Assembly: GCA_002698985.1 (NCBI GenBank)
Contig: PAAY01000058.1
Location: forward strand, 1 to 39,560
Direction: 5' to 3'
Length of the DNA stretch: 39,560 nt
From: Saprospirales bacterium
Lineage (GTDB): Bacteria; Bacteroidota; Bacteroidia; Chitinophagales; Saprospiraceae
Shown here: one piece after another, positions 6,200 through 13,647 of the stretch
Position numbering within the stretch: position 1 is the stretch's first letter
Layout of the letters: every line of letters begins with the position of its first letter
Translations under genes and position numbers: made by a program
The notes under the pieces: model-generated
Databases searched by the model: none
Told to the model about the DNA's origin: nothing
What the model saw: only the letters and a program-made list of their open reading frames with translations

Positions 6200-8377
6200 A
6201 TGAGCCTCCGCACCATTCTGAAATTTTCTTTCCTGATTTTGTTTGCGTCGCAAACCCTGCTTGCCTTTTCGCAGGGCAGGGGAGGGGGCTTTGGCAGCAA
6301 CTTCGGCAGTGCGCTTTCCGGTGGAAGTGGCGGTGGCAGCCGGCTGGGACTGGTCACTTATGACACTTCCGAAATTCACTATTTCTACGCCAACGATCCC
6401 AACCTGATCTATCCCTTCAGCGACAGCCTGCTGGATGATTTCGAGGTGTACGACCCCGCACAGCAGCAGGAATTTCACCATGCCCACCTGGGCAACCTGG
6501 GCTCGGCGCACCGCCCACTGTTTTTCGGGCCGGCGCTGCGGCGGGGCTTCGACGTGGGGCTGCACCAGTTCGATCTTTACGAAGTGAATACCGCCGACAT
6601 CCGCTACTACCGAATCACCCAGGCTTATACCCAGGCGGCCTACTCCCAGGGCCCCCTTCAGACGGATGCCCAGATGCTTGTGCGCTTCAGCCGGAATTTT
6701 TCCCGCACCATGAACTTCAGCATCGAGCACCGCCGCATCAACAACGGCGGCTCTTACGATTACCAGCGGGCTACCAACTCCTCGGTGGCTGCCGGGCTGT
6801 GGTACCACGAACCCTACGGCCGCTACGACAGCTTTCTCAGTCTGACCACCAACTCCCATTTTCAGGAGGAAAACGGCGGCGCCGCCGAAAGCCTCACCGA
6901 TACCATCATAGAGCCTTTCAAGGTCAAAATCAACCGGCAGACGCCCTTCACCCGGCATGCACATACGGAGCTGGCTTACACACAGTATTTCTACCTGAAC
7001 CGCCTGACGCCGGAGCAGAAAGCGCTGATCAAAAAACAAAAGGAACAGGAAAAGCGCCTCCGGCAGGAACAACTCCGCAATCCGCAGCCCGACAGCCTGC
7101 GGCAGCAAAACCGCCCGGCCCGGCCCCAGAGTGGAAGGCCACCGCTGCAGCAGGGGCGCCCCCTGCAACAAAAGCCGCCCGGTGTGCAAAACCAGCCCAA
7201 TGCCCCCGGCAGGGATTCCGGGCAGGTGCAGCAGCCGCTGCCCGTCATCGTCAAACCACCCGTTGCGAAGCGAGTGTTCAATTTTTACCACCAATTAAGC
7301 TGGAAGAGCAGTACGTACAAGTTTGCGGAAACGGATGCCGACAGCACCTTCTACGGCGACCTGGCCGTGGATGACCGGGGCCTCAGGCACTACCTGGAAG
7401 TGCGGCGCCTGCAAAACGATTTCTCTCTGCAAACTTTCAAACTGCGGGAGTCCAAAGGCCAAATCGTGCCGGCTGACCGCCTGGAAGTGGGGCTGCTGCA
7501 TGCGCTCTACCTCATCGACCAGGAACCCCTCAGTCGCACAATTCGCAACGACCTGTTCCTGACGGGCAAGCTGCAACTTTCCCCCAGCGACCGCATGGAG
7601 CTCCAGGCTTACGGGCACCTGGGTATCGGCGCCGATGCGGGCGACTACCGCCTGTCCGGCAACCTGCTCATCAACCTCAACAAATTGGGGCAACTGCAAC
7701 TGGAGGTCGTCAATCAGTTGTATTCTCCTTCGCTGCTGGCGCAGCAATACTTTCTTTCCAATCAGCAAATCTGGAAAAACGATTTCGGGCGCACTTTTGA
7801 AACCTCATTTTCCGGGACCTACGCAGTGCCTGTTCTGAAGGCTTCGGCCACCCTGCGTTACCACCTGGCCGATGGCTACATTTATTACGACGAAAACGCA
7901 AGACCTGCCCAGTCGGGCACCTTCAGCGTCTGGCAACTGGTGTTCAGAAAGGACTTCTCGCTCGGTCCACTGCACAACGAAAACTGGGTCGGTTTGCAAC
8001 GAACGGCGACGGAAGCTTTTGCCGGGCCGGAGTTGTACAGTCATCACAGCCTGTTTCTGGAAGGCAAAATCTTCAAAAAAGTAATGCTGGCCCGCTTCGG
8101 CCTCAGGGGGCGCTTCATCTCCTCTTACAACGCTCCGGCCTGGTCGCCTGCCATCGGCCAGTTTTTGGTGCAGCAAGCGCGCTCGTTGCCTTTCACTCCC
8201 CTGGTGGATGTATTTGCCAGTTTCAAAGTGAAAACCTTCCGCTTCTTCCTCAGAATCGACAACGTGCTCAGCCGGCCGCTCAACACCCACTTTTTCCAAA
8301 CGCTGGATTACCCCCTGCCCTATGGCTACAACAACGGCGGGGTGCGCTTCGGAATCAACTGGCGCCTGGTCGATTGA
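6200..8377 (+). CDS. Putative outer-membrane porin (Porin_10-like) with a Gln/Pro/Arg-rich insert
   Basis: 725 aa from the ATG at 6200. An in-frame TTG three codons earlier is less likely. The signal peptide MSLRTILKFSFLILFASQTL is followed by a Gly/Ser-rich stretch (27-50). Then DTSEIHYFYANDP and LGNLGSAHRPLFF match the start of the Bacteroidota 'putative porin' family (Porin_10), and long runs of beta strands continue to the C-terminus (final GGVRFGINWRLVD). Between about 269 and 357 lies a low-complexity segment (KKQKEQEKRLRQEQ, then many Q/P/R residues), which is unusual inside a barrel and probably forms a long loop or plug-like excursion. The substrate is unknown. It is convergent with the large surface-protein gene at 9842, and repeats fill the gap between them. 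Confidence 0.8.
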   Translation: MSLRTILKFSFLILFASQTLLAFSQGRGGGFGSNFGSALSGGSGGGSRLGLVTYDTSEIHYFYANDPNLIYPFSDSLLDDFEVYDPAQQQEFHHAHLGNLGSAHRPLFFGPALRRGFDVGLHQFDLYEVNTADIRYYRITQAYTQAAYSQGPLQTDAQMLVRFSRNFSRTMNFSIEHRRINNGGSYDYQRATNSSVAAGLWYHEPYGRYDSFLSLTTNSHFQEENGGAAESLTDTIIEPFKVKINRQTPFTRHAHTELAYTQYFYLNRLTPEQKALIKKQKEQEKRLRQEQLRNPQPDSLRQQNRPARPQSGRPPLQQGRPLQQKPPGVQNQPNAPGRDSGQVQQPLPVIVKPPVAKRVFNFYHQLSWKSSTYKFAETDADSTFYGDLAVDDRGLRHYLEVRRLQNDFSLQTFKLRESKGQIVPADRLEVGLLHALYLIDQEPLSRTIRNDLFLTGKLQLSPSDRMELQAYGHLGIGADAGDYRLSGNLLINLNKLGQLQLEVVNQLYSPSLLAQQYFLSNQQIWKNDFGRTFETSFSGTYAVPVLKASATLRYHLADGYIYYDENARPAQSGTFSVWQLVFRKDFSLGPLHNENWVGLQRTATEAFAGPELYSHHSLFLEGKIFKKVMLARFGLRGRFISSYNAPAWSPAIGQFLVQQARSLPFTPLVDVFASFKVKTFRFFLRIDNVLSRPLNTHFFQTLDYPLPYGYNNGGVRFGINWRLVD

Positions 8378-8477
8378 AAGCCCCCATGGCACTGCCCGCA
8401 TCCCGGCAATAACCTTGCGGCACCAGCCCCATCAAATGCGGGGGCACGGGAAAAGTGTTTATGAGGGTTTGAGGGTT

Positions 8478-8667
8478 TAGAGTTTGAGCGTGTTGTAGGG
8501 GTTTGGCTTGTCCAAACCCTACCCGCCCGGAAAGTGCTGCGGTAATTTGGAAGTTGCTGCCTCGCTTTGACAGGAAGTGTAGAGTTTGAGCGTGTTGTAG
8601 GGGTTTGGCTTGTCCAAACCCTACCCGTCCGGAAAGTGCTGCGGTAAACTGGAAGTTGCTGCCTCGC
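8478..8667. repeat. 102-bp tandem duplication with internal palindrome
   Basis: Copy 1 (8478-8565) and copy 2 (8580-8667) are nearly identical over 88 bp. Each contains AGGGTTTGG-CTTGT-CCAAACCCT, a perfect 9-bp stem. A 14-bp linker that is not repeated separates them. Confidence 0.85.
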
Positions 8668-9703
8668 ATCTGCGCCAGTTTTCGGTGGTGGCTGGTTGCT
8701 TCACATGCTCTCCGTGTTCACCCCGTGTCCTCCGTGTCCTCCGTGGTTATTTTGTTCCTCCCTTCGGTAAATAGAAGCACTGCCGGTGGCGATTGGAAAC
8801 GGAATTGGCCAGATGCTCCAAGGCGCAGAGCGCCGTTCCCCTTGGTAGCTCAGTAGCCAAACAGGAATTTGCGGCGCATAGCAAGGTTAACAACAACCTA
8901 AAGGTCGTTGTTACTGCACAGCCTAAAGGCTATGCTACAGTAGCGCAGCCTTCAGGCTGCGACAGTGGGGACGACCTTCAGGTTGTCCTCCAAAAACCGC
9001 AGAGGGCGACAGCCCGACAAAAACCCAAAGCGGCGACAGCCGCAAAAACCGGGAAGGCCGAAGGCCGACAAAAACCGGGGCCGAAGGCCCAAAAACCTTG
9101 CGGCGACAGCCGCATCAACCGGCCGAAGGCCATTTCACCACGGGGGACACGGAGGGCACGGAGATGACACGGAGAACATTTCTGCTAAACCCTGAAAATC
9201 AGGTTGCCCGAAGGGCGACCAAAACTGACCAAAGGCCCAAAAACAGCGGAGGCCGAAGGCCGACAAAAACCCAAGCGGCGACAGCCGCAAAAACCGGGAA
9301 GGGCGACAGCCCGACAAAAACCTTGCGGCGACAACCGCATCAACCCCGTGGATATTTTTTCTTATTCCCTTCGGTAAACGGCACCACTGCCTGTGGCGAT
9401 TGGAAACAGCTTTGGCCAGATGCTCCAAGGCGCAGAGCGCCGCACCCCTTGGTAGCTCAGTGGCCAAATTGGAATTTGCTGCCTCGCATCTGAGCCAGTT
9501 TTCGGCAGTGGCCAATTGCTTCACATGCTCTCTGTGTTCACCCCGTGTCCTCCGTGTTCCCCGTGGTTATTTTTTTTTATTCCCTTCTGTAAATGCTACC
9601 ACTGCCTGTGGCGATTGGAAACGGAATTGGCCAGATGCTCCAAGGCGCAGAGCGCCGTTCCTCTTGGTAGCTCAGTGGCCAAACAGAAAGTTGCGGCGCA
9701 TAG
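8652..9703 (+). repeat. Long repeat unit (~220 bp) in three diverged copies
   Basis: The unit runs from GCCTCGCATCTG through GTGTTCACCCCGTGTCCTCC, CCCTTCGGTAAA and GGCGATTGGAAAC to CCAAGGCGCAGAGCGCC and GCTCAGTGGCCAAA. Copies are at about 8652-8880, 9341-9480 (5' truncated) and 9470-9703. The GGCGC-AGA-GCGCC core is a perfect hairpin in all three. The copies differ by point changes and short indels, so this looks like an old multiplied element. Confidence 0.8.
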
Positions 9704-9841
9704 CGACGCCCCTCTTGAATAAAGCGCCTGACCAAAGGCCGACCAAAAACCGCGGAGGCCGAAGGCCGACAAAAACCCAAAGCGGCGCAGCCGCAAAAAC
9801 CGGGAAGGCCGAAGGCCGACAAAAACCGGCCGCAGGCCATG
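8889..9841 (-). repeat. Hairpin / T5 module array downstream of surface protein 1
   Basis: Read on the minus strand from the stop codon of the 9842 gene, the DNA is a run of GC-rich palindromes (GGCCTGCGGCC, GGCCTTCGGCC, GCGGCTGCGCCGC, GGGCTGTCGCCC). Most are followed within 2-8 nt by GGTTTTTG. I count roughly 14 modules by eye, in two blocks (9722-9841 and 8990-9340) separated by the long repeat. Module length is about 24-28 bp but variable, which excludes a CRISPR array. Confidence 0.8.
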
Positions 9842-12800
9842 TCACCAGCGGCTCCATTTCAGGCCTTGCAGCACTTCTCCTGTTTCGCTGCGCAATACCA
9901 GCCAGTAGGTGCCGGGGGGCAGGCTTTCCTTCGGCAAATCGATTTCTTCGCTGCGCAATACCTCTTGCTGCCACAGGAGGCGGCCGGCACCGTCGTGCAG
10001 GCTGAGGCGCAGACGCAGGGGCCAGGGGCCTCGCAGGTGCAGCACCGCGCCGGCACTGCCCGAGGGATTCGGCACGATCAGCGCTTGCAAACTGGCAGCG
10101 GCCGGATTCCGCGTGGCCGTCAGCAACACTTCGAAGGTGAAGGTGTCGGTGCAGCCCAGGGCGTCGGTCACCGTCAGGGTGTACTCGCCGGCGGACAGGC
10201 TGTCAACGCTGGCGGTGGTGGGGCCGTGGCTCCACTGGTAGCTGTACGGCGGCGTGCCGCCGAAGGTCAGTTGCACCTCCACGGCGCCGTTGGGCTGGTT
10301 GGGATGGGTGACCGGTTTTACTTCGTATAGCAACTCAATGGGCGGGTCTTCGCTCACCACCTGGCTGGCCGTCTGGCTGCAGCCGTTGGCGTCGGTCAGC
10401 GTCACTTTGTAGCTGCCCTTGCCGGCCATGATGCTGCTGTCCTGGCTGCCGGTGTTCCACTGGTAAGTGTACGGTGGCGTGCCGCCCCCGGCTTGCGCAG
10501 CAAGGGCCGTGGAATCGCCCGGGCACACCACTGTTGCGCCAGCGATGGAAAGACTGAGCGCCGGCGCCGTGTCCACGTACACGCTGGCCGTGTCCTGGCA
10601 GCCTTTGATGTCGGTTACCGTCACGCTGTACCAGCCGGGGGCCAGGTTGCTGATGGTCTGGAAGCTGCTGCTGTTGCTCCAAAAGTAGCTGTACGGCTTG
10701 GTGCCGCCCGTGGCCGTGGCCGTGGCGCTGCCGGTGTTGCTGCCGGCACAGCTCGTGCCCGTGGCCGTGGCGCTGGCCACCAGGCTGTCGGGGGCCGGCA
10801 GGAAGAAGCTCAGCTCGTCGGTGCAGCCCAGGGCGTCGGTCACCGTCACGCTGTACTGACCGCCGGCCAGGTCGGTGCGCAGGCTGTCGGTGCGGCCGTC
10901 GTTCCAGAGCCAGGTGTAGGGCCCGGTGCCGTCTTGCGGGCTGATGGCTGCCACGCCGTCGCCGCTGTCGTGGCAACTGATGGGCTGGATGCTGATGCCG
11001 AGCGTCAGGTGGCCGGAGCTGCCGATTTCCACGCTGTCGGTGAGGGTGCAGCCCTGGGCGTCGGTCAGGGTGACGCTGTACACGCCGGCGGCCAGGCCGG
11101 TGGCCGTGGCGCTGGTGTCGCCGCTGCTCCACAGGTAGGTGTAGGGGCCGGTGTTGCCCAGCGCACTGATGGTGGCTGTGCCGCCGCTGCCGGGGCAGAG
11201 CACGTCGGTGCTGCTCAGGGTGGCCTCCAGTGGAGGGGCATCGGGCAGGGTGATTTGCAGGGTGTCGCTGTCCATGCGCCCGTCGGTGATGACGAGGGTG
11301 TGCGTGCCGGCCGGCAGCGGCAGTTGGATGCGACTGGTATCGCTTATTGTGGTGTCGGTGCCGTTGGCGATGAAGAAGGGCGGGCAGCCCGTGTCGAGCT
11401 CCAGCCAAACCTTGCCGGGACTGCCCTGGCAGGGCACCGCTTCGATGCTGTCGGTGTGGATGCTGAAGGCGGGGCTTTCGTAGGCGCCCATGTCCACCAC
11501 CCCGCCCCGAATGCGGGGCATGCCGGCAAGGTCGGTCATAAGCCCCAGCGAGTCGATGATGCTGTTGTCCCCGGCATCACGGGCCGGAGAGCAGGTGTGC
11601 AGCCGGAAATCACCGCCAGCGGTGTCGAGGAACATGGGATCGACATTGAAGAGGGTGTTGGGACCGCAGGTGATGGGGCCACTGGCAATGGAAGCGCAGT
11701 CGGAGACGTCTATTAATGAGTTGGAAAAAGCAACACCGATACTATCCGCCAGATTTAATATGATTTGATTGGTATCGGAACCAAAATTGTTCCCCCACAA
11801 TATGCAATTGATAAAATAAATTTCATCCTCCAGAAAGTTGCTATTTTCACTGTATAAAATACTACCCAAAGGGCTTTCATTCTTTGTGAAAGTACAATTT
11901 GTGATACGCCACGTGTTCTGTGGGAAATCCGAATAAAACACCCCCCCTCTACCATCGGAATAATTGCCGTCGAACAAACAATTGTTTACTAGTACACCCT
12001 TTCCATCCTTATCATAAAATACTCCTCCTTCTCCTTCTGTATAATTACCAACAAATGAACAATCACTTATCTTTAAAACACCTCTATTATAAAAACAACC
12101 TCCTCTATTACTAGATGAGTTCGAAATAAATTTGCATTTCGTAAATTCTCCATAAAAATTAGTCTCAGCAAATAGTACTCCACCTCCTATCAAATTATTG
12201 CTTAAAGACTCATCAATGTTGTTTTCAAAATAGCAATTTTCCACTTTTAAAGTTCTCATCCCATTAAAACACGCCCCTCCTTCAAACTGAGCAGTATTGG
12301 CAATGAACTGGCAATTGGTCACCACTACATCCTCATCAGTAAACCCATTTAGACATCCATCGTTAATTTGAAAAACACAGCTATCAACTGTAAGTTTACT
12401 ACCCGCAACAATCGCAACACATAAGCCGTTTAAGAAAAAACTTGAATTTGATATTTGTACTGAATCTCCCGCTACAACAATCGCTATTTTGCTGTTAGAT
12501 TCAAAATGACAACTATCAATAGTCAGGCTGAATTTAGATGGCGGAAACCAAAAATTATAAACACCAATCGCACCTATATCAAGTTCTACTTCATTATTTT
12601 TAAAATTACATCTTTTTACATATATCTGTGAAACAGGATCATTTCTCTCGTGAAAAATTCCTCCACCTTCATCCAAACTATAATTAGATATAAATTGGCA
12701 GTCACGAAAAAAAAGGTTCCGGGAACCATAATCACTGATATAACAAAAACCGCCACCCCGAATTGATGTATTGTTTTTTAAAAATGAGCAGTTTACAATA

Positions 12801-13525
12801 AGCATATCGTGATTCATACTGCTGCCGGATTTATAAACCCCGCCCCCCGATCTTGCGTAATTTTCTTCGAAAATACAGCCCATCAATAGTGGAGTGGCAG
12901 CTCCGCTGGAGGTGCTTTGCATAAACAATCCACCCCCATTGCTTATGGCGTTATTCCTGATAAACTTACAATTGATAATAACGGGCCGGGCATCTTCCAT
13001 CTGGGAAGAACCCTTCAGATACAACCCTCCCCCGCTCTTGGTCCTGTCGGTGGACGGAATAAATGTCGAAGGATTATCCGCATTGCCTCCGGTGATGATG
13101 AACCCATCCAACACGGTGGTTGAATCCACATATTCGCAATAAACCACTGTGTAGCTGTTGTCCGTGCTGTCGTCCGGCACCCCAATGTCGCCGCTCAGAA
13201 TGGTTGCATTCAGCTCCCAATCCCTTTGATCCAAAGCGGTTTCCGTACCCGCAAATCCACCGTACAGCTTCACCCCGTTCTTTAAAATAAACGACACATA
13301 CCGGCTGGTGCCGGTCGTGGGATGATACGTGCCCGACGCCACCCATATACTGTCGCCATATTCCGACAACAACAATGCACTTTGCAACAGGGGGTACGCA
13401 TCCTGCCACGAACTGCCATCCTGTGCTCCACCTGCAACATTGGCATTGACGTAAATGATTTTGGCCTCCAGGTTTTTTGAAGCCCAAAAAAAGAATATCA
13501 TTAAAAAAGGAAAAAATGTCTTCAT
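9842..13525 (-). CDS. Giant T9SS surface protein 1: Pmp-like beta-helix, SprB repeats, sorting domain
   Basis: 1227 aa. A signal peptide (MKTFFPFLMIFFFWASKNLEA) is followed by IYVNANVAGGAQDGSSW and VASGTYHPT, the typical opening of Bacteroidota parallel beta-helix proteins. About eight repeats of the form FxxN...GG(G/V/A/C)(F/V/I)Y lie between about 190 and 580, resembling chlamydial polymorphic membrane protein repeats. A DxGAYE ending (about 645-682) matches the choice-of-anchor Q motif. Five SprB-like repeats follow (about 690-1145; GGTPPYTYQWNTG, GxYxVTVTDAxGC). The last 80 residues (IVPNPSGSAG, HDGAGRLLWQ, PGTYWLVL) are a T9SS sorting domain. It is predicted to be secreted and attached to the cell surface, probably as an adhesin. 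The beta-helix DNA is AT-rich while the SprB/sorting DNA is very GC-rich. The stop codon abuts the hairpin array. Confidence 0.9.
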   Translation of the reverse strand: MKTFFPFLMIFFFWASKNLEAKIIYVNANVAGGAQDGSSWQDAYPLLQSALLLSEYGDSIWVASGTYHPTTGTSRYVSFILKNGVKLYGGFAGTETALDQRDWELNATILSGDIGVPDDSTDNSYTVVYCEYVDSTTVLDGFIITGGNADNPSTFIPSTDRTKSGGGLYLKGSSQMEDARPVIINCKFIRNNAISNGGGLFMQSTSSGAATPLLMGCIFEENYARSGGGVYKSGSSMNHDMLIVNCSFLKNNTSIRGGGFCYISDYGSRNLFFRDCQFISNYSLDEGGGIFHERNDPVSQIYVKRCNFKNNEVELDIGAIGVYNFWFPPSKFSLTIDSCHFESNSKIAIVVAGDSVQISNSSFFLNGLCVAIVAGSKLTVDSCVFQINDGCLNGFTDEDVVVTNCQFIANTAQFEGGACFNGMRTLKVENCYFENNIDESLSNNLIGGGVLFAETNFYGEFTKCKFISNSSSNRGGCFYNRGVLKISDCSFVGNYTEGEGGVFYDKDGKGVLVNNCLFDGNYSDGRGGVFYSDFPQNTWRITNCTFTKNESPLGSILYSENSNFLEDEIYFINCILWGNNFGSDTNQIILNLADSIGVAFSNSLIDVSDCASIASGPITCGPNTLFNVDPMFLDTAGGDFRLHTCSPARDAGDNSIIDSLGLMTDLAGMPRIRGGVVDMGAYESPAFSIHTDSIEAVPCQGSPGKVWLELDTGCPPFFIANGTDTTISDTSRIQLPLPAGTHTLVITDGRMDSDTLQITLPDAPPLEATLSSTDVLCPGSGGTATISALGNTGPYTYLWSSGDTSATATGLAAGVYSVTLTDAQGCTLTDSVEIGSSGHLTLGISIQPISCHDSGDGVAAISPQDGTGPYTWLWNDGRTDSLRTDLAGGQYSVTVTDALGCTDELSFFLPAPDSLVASATATGTSCAGSNTGSATATATGGTKPYSYFWSNSSSFQTISNLAPGWYSVTVTDIKGCQDTASVYVDTAPALSLSIAGATVVCPGDSTALAAQAGGGTPPYTYQWNTGSQDSSIMAGKGSYKVTLTDANGCSQTASQVVSEDPPIELLYEVKPVTHPNQPNGAVEVQLTFGGTPPYSYQWSHGPTTASVDSLSAGEYTLTVTDALGCTDTFTFEVLLTATRNPAAASLQALIVPNPSGSAGAVLHLRGPWPLRLRLSLHDGAGRLLWQQEVLRSEEIDLPKESLPPGTYWLVLRSETGEVLQGLKWSRW

Positions 13526-13601
13526 GGGATGCGGGTTTTAACCGAAAATTGTAGAAATGTTTTTTTTGGAGTAATTGGAATATACTCAAAACGAATTGAT
13601 A

Positions 13602-13635
13602 CAATTGCCAGACAGGGTTTCCTGTCCGGCAATTG
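13602..13635 (-). terminator. Hairpin downstream of surface protein 2
   Basis: CAATTGCC-A-GACAGG, loop GTTT, CCTGTC-C-GGCAATTG: a 14-bp stem with one A/C mismatch, beginning 13 bp past the stop of the 13648 gene. The minus strand then reads TATCAATTCGTTTTG, a weak T-tract. It lies between the two surface-protein genes and probably ends or stabilises the upstream transcript. Confidence 0.6.
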
Positions 13636-13647
13636 CTTTTCAACCAA

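Larger units (their letters stand above)
8378..9841. repeat. Repeat cassette A: 1.46 kb of mosaic intergenic repeats
   Basis: No gene is supported in this convergent gap. From left to right it holds a 102-bp tandem duplication (8478-8667), a long unit present in three diverged copies between 8652 and 9703, several TAAA- or TTCA-loop hairpins (8889-8987), and hairpin/AAAAACC modules (8990-9340 and 9722-9841). Open frames of up to about 200 codons exist in several frames at once and encode Lys/Arg/Pro/Gln-rich low-complexity text. They result from the repeats lacking stop codons. Confidence 0.85.

Noticed and set aside
8841-8875. tRNA-like GGTAGCTCAG box in the long repeat (three copies)
   Set aside because: No T-arm consensus, acceptor stem or anticodon arm can be formed around it; the word is part of the dispersed repeat.
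8990-9340. CRISPR-like array
   Set aside because: Units vary in length and order, there are no constant repeats separated by unique spacers, and no cas genes are nearby.
8793-10005. Open frames of 75-200 codons within repeat cassette A encoding Lys/Arg/Pro/Gln-rich peptides
   Set aside because: Several overlapping frames are open at once, the peptides only translate the repeat modules, and similar frames appear in cassette B. Lack of stop codons in the repeat explains them.
10335-11408. 357-codon shadow frame (His/Arg/Pro/Gln-rich) within surface protein 1
   Set aside because: Same-strand shadow of the GC-rich SprB repeats; it has repetitive composition and no independent start.
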